A stretch of 27,666 bases of DNA from an uncultured Lachnospiraceae bacterium. GTDB taxonomy: Bacteria > Bacillota > Clostridia > Lachnospirales > Lachnospiraceae. Below the pieces are notes generated by a model. It saw nothing but the letters and a program-made list of their open reading frames with translations. It did not search any database and had not been told where the DNA came from. Shown here in pieces: positions 15,187 through 24,032 of this stretch. The stretch is taken from contig CAJUIO010000040.1 of the NCBI GenBank assembly GCA_910586025.1, forward strand, positions 2,095 through 29,760, written 5' to 3'. Both the position numbers and the translations under genes were made by a program. Within the stretch, counting starts at the first letter, position 1, and every line of letters starts with the position of its first letter.

Positions 15187-16371
15187 ATGATTAATCAACA
15201 ATACAAAAAAATGCTGGAAGGGAAATCCGTGATCCGTGAATTGTCGGAGTTTGCCGCGGCAAGGGGAGGGGAGATCGGATACGAGAATGTGTTTGACTAC
15301 AGTCTGGGAAACCCTTCCGTTCCGGTGCCGGAGCGCTTTGCCGAGGTTATGAGAGGTCTTCTGGGCAGCAGAAGCTCCATGGAGCTTCACGGCTACAGCC
15401 CAAGCCTTGGAATTGCTTCCGTGAAAGAAAGGATTGCGGCTTCCCTGAATGAGAGATTCGGAATGAATTATACCGCAAATCATATTTTTCCCACGTCGGG
15501 AGCCGCAGGGGCGCTGGCTCATGCCATCCGCTGTGTGAGTGCGCCGGGGGACGAGATCCTGACCTTTGCCCCCTATTTTCCGGAGTACGGCCCTTATGTG
15601 AATATGACCGGAGCCGTCTTGAGGGCAGTGCCTGCGGACACGGAGAGCTTTCAGATTAACTTTGATAGGCTTGAGGAGATGCTGAGCGGACGGACGGCGG
15701 CGGTTCTTCTCAATACGCCCAACAATCCTTCCGGAGCCGTGTACAGCGCACAGACGCTGACAAGGCTTGGGGAGCTCCTTCGTAAGAAACAGGAGCAGTA
15801 CGGGCATGATATTTTTATTCTGTCAGACGAGCCTTACAGGGAAATCGTGTTCGAGAATGTGGAAGCGCCCTATGTCTCAAAATTTTATGACAACACACTC
15901 TCCTGCTATTCCTATTCCAAATCTCTGTCTTTGCCGGGGGAGAGGATCGGCTATGTGGCCGTTAATCCCGGGTGTACGGATGCCGAGCTGATCAGCGCCA
16001 TGTGCGGACAGATTTCCAGAGGAATCGGCCACAACTGTCCTGCCTCCATCATCCAGCTTGCGGTATCGCAGGTGCTTGACATCACATCGGATATGAGCGC
16101 TTACGAGACGAACAGGAATCTTCTGTATGGGGAGCTGACGGAGCTTGGATTTTCCTGCGTAAAGCCCGGCGGAACCTTCTATATTTTTCCAAAGGCGTTG
16201 GAAGAGGATGCGGTCGCTTTCTGTAAAAAGGCGCTTAAGTACGATCTTGTCCTGGTTCCCTCGGACACCTTCGGACTGCCGGGATATTTCCGGATGGCCT
16301 ATTGCATTGACACGGAAAAGGTGGAGCGCTCGCTTTCGGCGCTGCGCAGATTTGTGAAGGAGGAATACTGA
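15187..16371 (+). CDS. Pyridoxal-phosphate aminotransferase, class I/II
   Basis: The 394-residue protein has the fold-type I pattern: DYSLGNPSVPVPE near the start, HGYSPSLGIASVKERIA, FPTSGAAGALAHAI, FAPYFPEYGPYV, LLNTPNNPSGAVYS, ILSDEPYREIVF and the PLP lysine in CYSYSKSLSLPGERIGY. It resembles aspartate/aromatic aminotransferases of subgroup I-gamma in Clostridia; the amino donor is not determined. The ribosome site aaagga is 6 nt before the ATG. Its stop overlaps the patatin-like gene by 1 nt, and that gene overlaps uppP by 4 nt, so the three form one operon. No functional link between them is obvious. Intact. Confidence 0.92.
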   Translation: MINQQYKKMLEGKSVIRELSEFAAARGGEIGYENVFDYSLGNPSVPVPERFAEVMRGLLGSRSSMELHGYSPSLGIASVKERIAASLNERFGMNYTANHIFPTSGAAGALAHAIRCVSAPGDEILTFAPYFPEYGPYVNMTGAVLRAVPADTESFQINFDRLEEMLSGRTAAVLLNTPNNPSGAVYSAQTLTRLGELLRKKQEQYGHDIFILSDEPYREIVFENVEAPYVSKFYDNTLSCYSYSKSLSLPGERIGYVAVNPGCTDAELISAMCGQISRGIGHNCPASIIQLAVSQVLDITSDMSAYETNRNLLYGELTELGFSCVKPGGTFYIFPKALEEDAVAFCKKALKYDLVLVPSDTFGLPGYFRMAYCIDTEKVERSLSALRRFVKEEY

Positions 16372-17255
16372 TGTATCAGGCAGGACTTGTGCTTGAGGGC
16401 GGGGGAATGAAAGGGGTTTATACGGCGGGCGTCCTGGATTTTTTTCTGGATAAGGGAATCGAATTTTCTTCCTGCTACGGCGTGTCTGCGGGGGCCTGCG
16501 CTCTGTGCAGCTTTCTGTCAAAGCAGCGGGGGCGGGCTTACCATGTGAACGTGGATTATCTGGACGACCGGAATTACTGCAGTCTTTACAGCCTCCTGAA
16601 AACAGGAGATCTTTTCGGGGAGGAAATGTGCTATCACAGAATTCCCGACGAGCTTTACCCTTATGACTACGAGGCTTTTAATCAGTATCAGGGAACCTTT
16701 TACAGTGTGGTCACCAACATAGAAACAGGGCGTGCCGAATATATTCCTATTAAAGATGTGGAAAAGGAAATTGATGCGATCCGGGCATCGGCATCCCTTC
16801 CCCTGGTGTCGAGGAATGTGAGCTTTCGGGGGAAGCTGTATCTGGACGGCGGGATTTCGGATGCGATTCCGCTAAGGCGATCCATGAAGGATGGAAATGC
16901 AAGGAACGTGGTGGTGATGACCAAGGAAGCGGGATATCGGAGAGAGGCTGCCGCAGCTCCGGTCATGGCCCTGCTGCGGATGCGTTACCGGAAGTATCCC
17001 AGGGTTTACGAGAGGATGGGAAGCAGACATAAGGTTTATAATAAAACACTGGATCTGATAGCGGATGAGGTGAAAAAGGGCACGGTCTTCCTGATACAGC
17101 CCAAGAAAAAGAGCCTGGTCGGACGGATTGAGAAGGACAGGGAAAAGCTCAGGGCTCTCTATGAGGAGGGGTATGAACAGGCCTCGGAATGCTATGAGGA
17201 TTTGATGCGGTTTTTGAAGAACAGTGACACGAGAAAGGAGCAAAGCGGAAAATGA
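16371..17255 (+). CDS. Patatin-like phospholipase family protein
   Basis: This 294-residue protein carries the patatin catalytic dyad motifs. The oxyanion-hole glycine stretch is VLEGGGMKGVYTAG (residues 7-20), the nucleophile elbow is GVSAGA with Ser near 39, and the second catalytic residue is the Asp of LDGGISDAIP near 165. The layout and length match the YjjU-like bacterial patatins, presumed serine lipid hydrolases acting on phospholipids or lysophospholipids in the cytoplasm or at the membrane. There is no signal peptide. The ATG overlaps the aminotransferase stop by 1 nt and the end overlaps uppP by 4 nt. The actual substrate is unknown. All motif residues are present. Confidence 0.92.
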   Translation: MYQAGLVLEGGGMKGVYTAGVLDFFLDKGIEFSSCYGVSAGACALCSFLSKQRGRAYHVNVDYLDDRNYCSLYSLLKTGDLFGEEMCYHRIPDELYPYDYEAFNQYQGTFYSVVTNIETGRAEYIPIKDVEKEIDAIRASASLPLVSRNVSFRGKLYLDGGISDAIPLRRSMKDGNARNVVVMTKEAGYRREAAAAPVMALLRMRYRKYPRVYERMGSRHKVYNKTLDLIADEVKKGTVFLIQPKKKSLVGRIEKDREKLRALYEEGYEQASECYEDLMRFLKNSDTRKEQSGK

Positions 17256-18097
17256 CAGAGTTTTTGAAAGCGGTTTTGTTTGGAATTGTGGAGGGCATCA
17301 CGGAATGGCTGCCCATCAGCAGTACCGGGCACATGATACTTCTGAATGAGTTTGTGACGCTTGAGGTGTCCCCGGAATTCTGGGAGATGTTTCTGGTGGT
17401 GATCCAGCTGGGAGCGATCCTGGCGGTGGTGCTTTTGTTCTGGAAGCAGATATGGCCCTTTGGGAGGAGTGCGCACCCGGTGGGAAAGACGGGCTTTCTT
17501 TCCTGGTGCAAGAGGGATATCTGGGTTATGTGGTTTAAGATCGTCGCAGCCTGCATTCCGGCGGCCGTGGTTGGACTTTTGTTTGATGAATTTTTTGAGA
17601 GCCTGTTTTACAATCCGGTGTGCGTGGCCGTTGCGCTGATCGTGTTCGGCGTTGGCTTTATCTGGATTGAGAACCGGAACAAAAATATGAGGGTGAAGGT
17701 AAGGACTCTGAATGACATCACATACCGGACAGCTTTTATTATAGGTATGTTTCAGCTGATTGCGGCCATTTTTCCCGGGACCTCCCGGTCAGGTGCCACC
17801 ATACTCGGGGCGCTGCTGATCGGTGTGTCAAGGACGGTTGCGGCGGAGTTCACCTTTTTCCTGGCAATCCCGGTGATGCTGGGAGCCAGTCTGCTTAAGG
17901 TGGTAAAATTCGGATTTTCCTTTACGGGCGATGAGATGATGATCCTGGTGACAGGGATGGTCACGGCCTTTTTGGTGTCGGTCGCAGTGATCCGGTTCCT
18001 CATGGGCTATATCAAAAAGCATGATTTCAAGGTATTTGGCTGGTATCGGATTGTGCTCGGACTTGTGGTGCTTGCGTATTTCATGGTTCTCGGTTAG
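17252..18097 (+). CDS. uppP: Undecaprenyl-diphosphatase (BacA/UppP)
   Basis: Removes a phosphate from undecaprenyl diphosphate so the lipid carrier can be reused in cell-wall synthesis; it also gives bacitracin tolerance. The 281-residue membrane protein has both family signatures: EGITEWLPISSTGHM at residues 14-28 and FPGTSRSGATI near 172-182. About eight hydrophobic segments are spread over its length. The start ATG overlaps the patatin stop by 4 nt (ATGA), so it depends on coupled translation. It is the last gene of the operon. No clear terminator follows. Confidence 0.96.
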   Translation: MTEFLKAVLFGIVEGITEWLPISSTGHMILLNEFVTLEVSPEFWEMFLVVIQLGAILAVVLLFWKQIWPFGRSAHPVGKTGFLSWCKRDIWVMWFKIVAACIPAAVVGLLFDEFFESLFYNPVCVAVALIVFGVGFIWIENRNKNMRVKVRTLNDITYRTAFIIGMFQLIAAIFPGTSRSGATILGALLIGVSRTVAAEFTFFLAIPVMLGASLLKVVKFGFSFTGDEMMILVTGMVTAFLVSVAVIRFLMGYIKKHDFKVFGWYRIVLGLVVLAYFMVLG

Positions 18098-18156
18098 CGG
18101 CAGTCATGTCATACTGTTTATGCCCAATTATGAGAAATAAAGAGTCAGAAATCGAC

Positions 18157-18186
18157 TTGTTTTCAAACGGGGACTTCCTTTATAAT
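18157..18186 (+). promoter_or_regulatory. Putative promoter of the dehydrogenase gene
   Basis: TTGTTT (18157-18162), an 18-bp spacer and TATAAT (18181-18186), followed by aggagg at 18212-18217 before the ATG at 18225. Confidence 0.55.
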
Positions 18187-18224
18187 TATGATTAAGCAAT
18201 CATTTAAGGTCAGGAGGTACAGCT

Positions 18225-19256
18225 ATGAAAACAGCGGTGATGACAGATATCAAAAAGGTAAGGATTGAGGAGCGGGAAAAGCCGGTTCCGAAGGAAGGAG
18301 AGGTTCTCGTAAAGGTGGAGTACGTGGGAATCTGCGGCTCGGATCTTCACTACTATGAATCGGGAAGGATCGGAAACTTTATTGTGGAGCCTCCCTTTGT
18401 GCTGGGCCATGAGGCGGGCGGAACCGTGGTTGAGGTGGGAAGCGGCGTGACTCATCTGAAGGCGGGGGACAGAGTGGCTCTTGAGCCCGGAAAGACCTGC
18501 GGGCATTGCGAGCACTGCAAGGCCGGAAAATATAATCTCTGTGAGGATGTGATTTTCTTTGCCACGCCTCCCGTTGACGGCGTTTTCCAGGAGTATGTGG
18601 CCCACGAGGCAGGGCTTTGCTTTAAACTGCCGGATAATGTGAGCACTCTGGAGGGAGCCCTGGTGGAGCCCCTTTCCGTCGGTCTCCATGCGGCTATGCA
18701 GGGAGGAGCCCATATCGGACAGACGGCGGTGGTTACCGGTGCGGGATGCATCGGACTTGTAAGCCTGCTTGCCTTAAAGGCCATGGGAGTGTCAAGGGTG
18801 ATCGTGGTGGATGTGATCGAAAAGAGGCTGCAAAAGGCAAAGGAGCTTGGCGCGGACTACGTGATCAATGGAAAAGAGCAGGATACGGTTGCGGAGATTA
18901 AGCGCCTTACAGAAGGGAAAGGCTGCGATCTCTCCATCGAGACGGCAGGAACCCAGATCACGGCTTCCCAGCTGATTCAGGCTTCCAAAAAGGGAGCGAC
19001 GATTGTGTTCGTGGGCTACAGCGCTTCGGGAGAGATGACGCTTCCTATCGGCATGGCCCTTGACAAGGAGCTGACCTTTAAGACCGTGTTCCGCTATCGA
19101 AATATTTATCCCATGGCAATCGAGGCCATTGCGGCGGGAAAGATCAGGATCAAGGATATCGTGACGGATTATTTCGAGCTGGATGATATTCAGCATGCGA
19201 TGGATGCCTGCGTGGAGAACAAGGCGGAGATTGTAAAAGGAGTCATCCGGATTTAG
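18225..19256 (+). CDS. Zinc-dependent alcohol/polyol dehydrogenase (sorbitol/xylitol type)
   Basis: The 343-residue enzyme is a medium-chain NAD(P)-dependent dehydrogenase. Catalytic zinc residues are Cys37 (GICGSD), His62 and Glu63 (LGHEAGG). The four structural zinc cysteines are 92, 95, 98 and 106 in CGHCEHCKAGKYNLC. The Rossmann fold shows VVTGAGCIGL, and an acidic residue follows in VIVVDVIEKR, which favours NAD over NADP. YYESGRIGNF and VEPLSVGLHA resemble sorbitol dehydrogenase and xylitol dehydrogenase, so a polyol substrate is likely but not shown. It has its own promoter and an aggagg ribosome site. No sugar transporter or kinase lies beside it. Intact. Confidence 0.92.
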   Translation: MKTAVMTDIKKVRIEEREKPVPKEGEVLVKVEYVGICGSDLHYYESGRIGNFIVEPPFVLGHEAGGTVVEVGSGVTHLKAGDRVALEPGKTCGHCEHCKAGKYNLCEDVIFFATPPVDGVFQEYVAHEAGLCFKLPDNVSTLEGALVEPLSVGLHAAMQGGAHIGQTAVVTGAGCIGLVSLLALKAMGVSRVIVVDVIEKRLQKAKELGADYVINGKEQDTVAEIKRLTEGKGCDLSIETAGTQITASQLIQASKKGATIVFVGYSASGEMTLPIGMALDKELTFKTVFRYRNIYPMAIEAIAAGKIRIKDIVTDYFELDDIQHAMDACVENKAEIVKGVIRI

Positions 19257-19375
19257 AGCTTTCTGTCTGTGGCTTTTTTTCTGTTTCCAGCCGCGGCCGT
19301 GGAGCGGGAAAATGGATATTTCCGGCATAATATTGGCATAATTATTACTTTTGCATATTATAACTACATAAAAAG

Positions 19376-19404
19376 TTGACAACCAAAGGAATATGGAGTA
19401 TATT
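19376..19404 (+). promoter_or_regulatory. Consensus promoter of the K/A-rich protein gene
   Basis: TTGACA (19376-19381), a 17-bp spacer and TATATT (19399-19404). The expected leader is about 138 nt long, unusually long, with only weak hairpins seen (for example around 19519-19535). Confidence 0.65.
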
Positions 19405-19549
19405 ATTTCGCAGGAAATCCGATTTTCGTGACAGTTGTTTGCGGAGGACGGGGGTTTCTGGGGAGAAAGATTCGTAACGTTCAATTTTCGTATGGGAAAG
19501 TTGTTTCTCTGGGAGATAATGTATCCCGATGTGAAAGGAGTCATTAATT

Positions 19550-20044
19550 ATGGCAGAGAGAAAGACGGCGGCTAAGACTGCTGCAAAGGCGCAGGCGGCT
19601 AAGGAAGAAGTAAAAGCGACAGAAGTTAAGGCAGAAGAAATAAAGACCTCGGAAGTAAAGGCTGAGACAAAGACAGAAGAGAAGAAGGCGGCACCCAGAA
19701 GGACTGCTGCAAAAAAGGCGGCTGGCAAAACCACGGCTAAGACCGCAGTGAAGAAGGAAACCGCCAAGGCAGCGGCCAAGACGGCTGCTGACGCAGAGAA
19801 GAAGGCAACAGTCAGAAAGGCGGCATCACCCAAGAAGGAAACCGTAAAGGAAGCGGTGCATTTTGAGTTCAGCGGAAGATCCTATACGGCAGACGACTTG
19901 CTTAAGAGCTGCAGGGACGTATGGAAATATGACCTGAACGGCAAGGAAGAGGATATTAAGTCCATAGAGCTGTATGTGAAGCCGGAGGAGAACACTACAT
20001 ACTATGTGATCAACGGCGATGTCACGGGAAGCTTCTCTATTTAA
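19550..20044 (+). CDS. DUF6465-type protein with histone H1-like tail
   Basis: The first ~100 of 164 residues are almost only Lys, Ala, Glu and Thr, with AAKTAAK, AAKKAAGKTTAK and KETAKAAAKTAA repeats like eukaryotic histone H1 tails or bacterial Hc1-type proteins. The last ~60 residues are a folded domain: FEFSGRSYTADDLLKSC, then SIELYVKPEENTTYYVING. That domain matches the DUF6465 pattern seen in Lachnospiraceae. The function is unknown. DNA binding by the basic tail is an inference, though the tail also contains many Glu residues, so its net charge is less positive than in true H1. The gene has its own TTGACA promoter, an aaaggag ribosome site and a terminator, so it is monocistronic. The repeats make length variation between strains likely. 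Confidence 0.8.
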   Translation: MAERKTAAKTAAKAQAAKEEVKATEVKAEEIKTSEVKAETKTEEKKAAPRRTAAKKAAGKTTAKTAVKKETAKAAAKTAADAEKKATVRKAASPKKETVKEAVHFEFSGRSYTADDLLKSCRDVWKYDLNGKEEDIKSIELYVKPEENTTYYVINGDVTGSFSI

Positions 20045-20070
20045 GCGAAAGTAAAGGACAAAAGAAATGA

Positions 20071-20104
20071 AAACAGGCTGTGTGTCAGACAGAGCCTGTT
20101 TTTT
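20071..20104 (+). terminator. Intrinsic terminator after the K/A-rich protein gene
   Basis: AAACAGGCT (20071-20079) pairs with AGCCTGTTT (20093-20101) and is followed by a T-run to 20104. Confidence 0.88.
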
Positions 20105-20168
20105 CTTTGCCCGATTCTTTGAGCGAAGACTTTTAGAATTTTTTAATAATTATTTTTATTTATATGTG

Positions 20169-20197
20169 TTGACAATAAATAGGGTAAGTGATATTTT
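20169..20197 (+). promoter_or_regulatory. Promoter of the heat-shock operon
   Basis: TTGACA (20169-20174), a 17-bp spacer and TATTTT (20192-20197), just upstream of the CIRCE operator. The start of transcription would fall close to or inside the operator. Confidence 0.75.
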
Positions 20198-20211
20198 ATG
20201 TTAAGAAGATA

Positions 20212-20238
20212 TTAGCACTCTATTCAAATGAGTGCTAA
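20212..20238 (+). promoter_or_regulatory. CIRCE operator (HrcA binding site)
   Basis: A perfect inverted repeat TTAGCACTC-N9-GAGTGCTAA. This is the consensus CIRCE element bound by HrcA. It lies 41 bp before the hrcA start and right after the promoter, so HrcA represses its own operon until heat stress. Confidence 0.98.
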
Positions 20239-20278
20239 CAATTCGAAAGCCAGTATTAAATAATGAAGGATGGTGGAG

Positions 20279-21310
20279 ATGCAGTTAGACGAAAGAAAAA
20301 TCAAAATAATGCAGGCCATTATCCGTAATTATCTTGAGACGGGTGAGCCGGTGGGAAGCCGTACCATTTCCAAATACACGGATCTGAATCTGAGCTCTGC
20401 CACGATCCGTAATGAGATGGCTGACCTGGAGGAGATGGGATATATCCTGCAGCCCCATACATCAGCGGGGAGAATTCCTTCCGACAAGGGATACCGTCTG
20501 TATGTGGATACCATGATGGAGGAGAAGGACAGGGAGCTGGAAGAGCTCAAGGAGATGATACTTGAGAAGGAAGACAAGATGGATAATCTCCTGAAGCAGG
20601 TGGCGAAGCTCCTGGCAGTCAATACCAACTATGCGTCCATGATTTCCGCACCTACGGTGCATGGGAACAAGCTGAAGTTCATACAGCTTTCCAAGGTGGA
20701 TGTCAATCAGCTTCTGGCTGTTATTGTGATGGAGGGTAATGTGATTAAGAACAATATCCTCAGTGTGGCACAGGAGCTCAGTGACGAGATTATCCTGAAG
20801 CTGAATATTATGTTGAACACCTATCTGAACGGTCTGGCCCTGGAAGAGATTAATCTGGCGCTGATCACATCCTTAAAGCAGCAGGCGGGAATACACAGCG
20901 GAATCATCGGAGACGTGATTGACGCTATTGCCGAGGGGATCAAGGCGGAGGAGGATCTTGAGATTTATACCAGCGGCGCAAACAATATTTTCAAGTATCC
21001 GGAGCTGGCCGACCAGCGAAGAGCCAGCGAGATTATCAATACCTTTGAGGAAAAGCAGATGCTCACGGAGCTGGTGCAGGAAACGCTCTCGGACGAAGCG
21101 AACACGGGCATTCAGGTATATATCGGAAATGAGACGCCGATTCAGGCAATGAAGGACTGCAGCGTGGTGACGGCCACCTACGAGCTGGGAGAGGGAATGC
21201 GGGGGACAATCGGTATTATCGGGCCTAAGCGTATGGATTACGACAAGGTAATCGGCACTCTCAAAAGGATAACGCATCAGCTGGATGATTTGTATAAGAA
21301 TAAGAAATAG
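20279..21310 (+). CDS. hrcA: Heat-inducible transcription repressor HrcA
   Basis: HrcA binds CIRCE and represses the class I heat-shock genes; it needs GroEL to stay folded. The 343-residue protein starts MQLDERKIKIMQAII, with a winged helix in GEPVGSRTISKY, SSATIRNEMADLEEMGYI and the family's HTSAGRIPSDKGYRLYVD. The C-terminal part has IQVYIGNE and GTIGIIGPKRMDYDKVI. I chose the ATG at 20279 because aagga at 20266-20270 gives an 8-nt gap; for the in-frame ATG at 20270 that site would overlap the codon. First gene of hrcA-grpE-dnaK-dnaJ, with the CIRCE just upstream. Confidence 0.97.
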   Translation: MQLDERKIKIMQAIIRNYLETGEPVGSRTISKYTDLNLSSATIRNEMADLEEMGYILQPHTSAGRIPSDKGYRLYVDTMMEEKDRELEELKEMILEKEDKMDNLLKQVAKLLAVNTNYASMISAPTVHGNKLKFIQLSKVDVNQLLAVIVMEGNVIKNNILSVAQELSDEIILKLNIMLNTYLNGLALEEINLALITSLKQQAGIHSGIIGDVIDAIAEGIKAEEDLEIYTSGANNIFKYPELADQRRASEIINTFEEKQMLTELVQETLSDEANTGIQVYIGNETPIQAMKDCSVVTATYELGEGMRGTIGIIGPKRMDYDKVIGTLKRITHQLDDLYKNKK

Positions 21311-21334
21311 ATTCCGCAGGAAGGATGGAGGCAT

Positions 21335-22033
21335 ATGGAAGAGGAAAGAATTGATTTACAGGAAAATATATCAGAGGAAAGCGGTGACACGCAGGAGGAG
21401 CTGACCGGTGAGGAGACCCAGGTTCAGGCTGCGGATGCGGCAGATGGGTGCGGCGCGGAAGGTTCGGAAGCGGAGGACGGCTGTGAGGATGTGCCTGCGG
21501 AAGAGGGCGATTCGAAGGAGGAGGCTCCCTCTGAAAAAGAGGAGAAGCAGGATAAGAAGCTTTTTAAGAAGAAGGCCAAGACAGATAAGAAGCAGGAGGC
21601 TCTCAAGGAGAAGATCGACGAGCTGGAGGATAAGGTGAAGCGCCAGATGGCGGAGTTCGACAATTTCCGCAAGCGCACCGAGAAAGAAAAATCAGCCATG
21701 TTCGAGACCGGTGCGAAGAGCGTAATCGAGAAGATTCTTCCGGTGGTGGACAATTTTGAGAGAGGCCTTGCGGCAATTCCGGAGCAGGAAAAGGGTTCGG
21801 CCTTTGCTGAGGGAATGGAGATGATTTACAAGCAGCTTCTCACGGAGCTTGAGAAGATGGAGGTGAAGCCCATTCCGGCGGTAGGAGAGGAATTCAATCC
21901 GGAGTTCCACAATGCGGTAATGCAGGTGGAGAGCGAGGAGTTTGAATCCGGAGTGATAGCCCAGGAGCTTTTGAAGGGCTACACATACAGGGACAGCGTG
22001 GTAAGGCACAGCATGGTTGCAGTGGTAAGCTAA
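21335..22033 (+). CDS. grpE: Nucleotide exchange factor GrpE
   Basis: GrpE releases ADP from DnaK. This version is 232 residues. The first ~75 are highly acidic and low in complexity, followed by a basic patch (DKKLFKKKAKTDKK). A long coiled coil then runs through LKEKIDELEDKVKRQMAEFDNFRKRTEKEK, and the beta domain near the end has VGEEFNPEFHNAVMQVES and LLKGYTYRDSVVRHSMVAV, the family signature. The acidic N-terminus is longer than in E. coli, which is usual in Clostridia. It follows hrcA by 24 nt with ggag before the ATG. Confidence 0.96.
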   Translation: MEEERIDLQENISEESGDTQEELTGEETQVQAADAADGCGAEGSEAEDGCEDVPAEEGDSKEEAPSEKEEKQDKKLFKKKAKTDKKQEALKEKIDELEDKVKRQMAEFDNFRKRTEKEKSAMFETGAKSVIEKILPVVDNFERGLAAIPEQEKGSAFAEGMEMIYKQLLTELEKMEVKPIPAVGEEFNPEFHNAVMQVESEEFESGVIAQELLKGYTYRDSVVRHSMVAVVS

Positions 22034-22079
22034 CAATTAACCTTTTCAGTATAAAAATATGATTCAGGAGGAGACAATC

Positions 22080-23951
22080 ATGAGTAAAATAATTGGTATC
22101 GACTTAGGTACGACAAACAGCTGCGTGGCGGTTATGGAAGGCGGTAAGCCCACCGTTATTGCCAATGCGGAAGGAGCCAGAACAACTCCCTCTGTGGTTG
22201 CGTTTACCAAGACCGGAGAGAGACTGATCGGCGAGCCTGCAAAGCGTCAGGCAGTGACAAATGCGGAGAAGACCATCGCATCCATCAAGAGAGACATGGG
22301 TACGGACAGGGGCCGCAACATTGACGGAAAGAAATATTCCCCTCAGCAGATTTCGGCTATGATTCTTCAGAAGCTGAAAGCGGATGCCGAGAGCTATCTG
22401 GGAGAAAAGGTGACGGAGGCTGTTATCACGGTTCCCGCTTACTTCAACGACGCACAGCGTCAGGCAACCAAGGATGCGGGCAAGATCGCGGGCCTTGATG
22501 TGAAGCGTATTATCAACGAGCCTACGGCTGCGGCTCTCGCTTACGGACTTGACAATGAAAAAGAGCAGAAGATCATGGTATATGACCTTGGCGGCGGTAC
22601 TTTTGACGTTTCCATCATTGAGATCGGGGACGGTGTCATTGAGGTTCTCGCAACCAACGGAGATACCCGCCTTGGCGGAGATGATTTTGATAACAAGCTG
22701 ACACAGTGGATGATTGATGAATTCAAGAGGGCGGAAGGCGTGGATCTGTCCGCTGACAAGATGGCTCTTCAGAGACTTAAGGAAGCGGCTGAGAAGGCAA
22801 AGAAGGAGCTTTCTTCCGCAACGACCACAAACATCAACCTTCCCTTCATCACGGCTACGGCAGAGGGTCCCAAGCATTTTGACATGAATCTGACCAGGGC
22901 TAAATTTGATGAGCTGACTCATGATCTGGTAGAGAAGACGGCGATTCCGGTTCAGAACGCTATGAAGGATGCGGGCCTTACCAATTCCGATATCGGACAG
23001 GTGCTTCTGGTGGGCGGTTCCACGCGTATTCCCGCCGTGCAGGATAAGGTAAGACAGCTTACCGGAAAGGAACCCAGCAAGAGCCTGAATCCGGATGAGT
23101 GCGTGGCTCTGGGAGCCTCCATTCAGGGCGGCAAGCTGGCAGGCGATGCCGGTGCGGGAGAAATCCTTCTTCTGGACGTAACACCCCTTTCTCTCTCAAT
23201 CGAAACCATGGGAGGCATTGCGACCAGGCTGATCGAGAGAAATACGACGATTCCTACCAAGAAGAGCCAGATTTTCTCTACCGCAGCAGACAATCAGACG
23301 GCTGTTGATATCAATGTGGTACAGGGTGAGAGACAGTTCGCAAGAGACAACAAGTCCTTAGGACAGTTCAGGCTGGACGGAATCCCTCCGGCAATGCGCG
23401 GAGTGCCCCAGATCGAGGTTACCTTTGATATTGACGCGAACGGTATCGTGAACGTGTCCGCAAAGGATCTGGGAACAGGAAAGGAACAGCATATTACCAT
23501 TACCGCAGGCTCCAATATGTCTGATGATGAAATCGACAGGGCGGTTAAGGAAGCGGCAGAGTTTGAGGCACAGGACAAGAAGAGGAAGGAAGCGATTGAT
23601 GTCAGAAATGATGCGGATTCCTTCATATTCCAGACAGAGAAGGCTCTGAACGAGGTCGGAGACAAGATCGACGCTTCCGCAAAATCAGCCGTTGAGGAAG
23701 ATATGTCCGCCGTAAAGGCCATTCTGGAGAGAACCAAGGATCAGGAAATGTCAGACAGTGACATTGACGAGCTGAAAGCGGCTAAGGAAAAGCTCACGAA
23801 CAGTGCGCAGGCGATCTTTACCAAGATGTATGAGAACATGCAGCAGGCACAGGGCGGAGCCGGCCCGGACATGAGCGGAGCAGGTCCTGACATGGGCGCA
23901 GGAGCAGGCCCTGCGGATGATGTGGTTGACGGAGACTACAGAGAAGTATAA
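22080..23951 (+). CDS. dnaK: Molecular chaperone DnaK (Hsp70)
   Basis: The 623-residue Hsp70 begins MSKIIGIDLGTTNSCVAVM. The ATPase domain shows VPAYFNDAQRQATKDAG, NEPTAAALAYG, VYDLGGGTFDVSI and VLLVGGSTRIPAVQ. The substrate domain starts after the linker LLLDVTPLSLSIETMGG. The tail is rich in G, P, D and M (AGPDMSGAGPDMGAG) and ends VVDGDYREV, close to the usual EEVD-like bacterial end. The ATG at 22080 follows caggagga; an in-frame ATG at 22059 lies before that ribosome site and adds residues foreign to the family. It follows grpE by 46 nt, third gene of the CIRCE operon. Intact. Confidence 0.98.
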   Translation: MSKIIGIDLGTTNSCVAVMEGGKPTVIANAEGARTTPSVVAFTKTGERLIGEPAKRQAVTNAEKTIASIKRDMGTDRGRNIDGKKYSPQQISAMILQKLKADAESYLGEKVTEAVITVPAYFNDAQRQATKDAGKIAGLDVKRIINEPTAAALAYGLDNEKEQKIMVYDLGGGTFDVSIIEIGDGVIEVLATNGDTRLGGDDFDNKLTQWMIDEFKRAEGVDLSADKMALQRLKEAAEKAKKELSSATTTNINLPFITATAEGPKHFDMNLTRAKFDELTHDLVEKTAIPVQNAMKDAGLTNSDIGQVLLVGGSTRIPAVQDKVRQLTGKEPSKSLNPDECVALGASIQGGKLAGDAGAGEILLLDVTPLSLSIETMGGIATRLIERNTTIPTKKSQIFSTAADNQTAVDINVVQGERQFARDNKSLGQFRLDGIPPAMRGVPQIEVTFDIDANGIVNVSAKDLGTGKEQHITITAGSNMSDDEIDRAVKEAAEFEAQDKKRKEAIDVRNDADSFIFQTEKALNEVGDKIDASAKSAVEEDMSAVKAILERTKDQEMSDSDIDELKAAKEKLTNSAQAIFTKMYENMQQAQGGAGPDMSGAGPDMGAGAGPADDVVDGDYREV

Positions 23952-23971
23952 AATAGAACAGGTATGAAAGC

Positions 23972-24005
23972 TTATCCAAGGTGGCGGAAATGCTGCCTTG
24001 GATAA
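23972..24005 (+). other. Hairpin in the dnaK-dnaJ gap
   Basis: TTATCCAAGGTGGC (23972-23985) pairs with GCTGCCTTGGATAA (23992-24005) over a 6-nt loop, 14 positions with a G-U and one mismatch at most. No T-run follows. It may lower dnaJ expression relative to dnaK, or mark an RNA processing site. Confidence 0.75.
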
Positions 24006-24032
24006 CATATTGTGAGTCCGGGAGGAATCAGT

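Noticed and set aside
19257..19330. Terminator after the dehydrogenase gene
   Set aside because: A T-run is present near 19274 but no stable stem precedes it; later G/C-rich pairings are too broken to call.
22104..22922. 272-codon antisense ORF inside dnaK
   Set aside because: Shadow of dnaK; antisense ORFs in this gene are a known annotation artefact.
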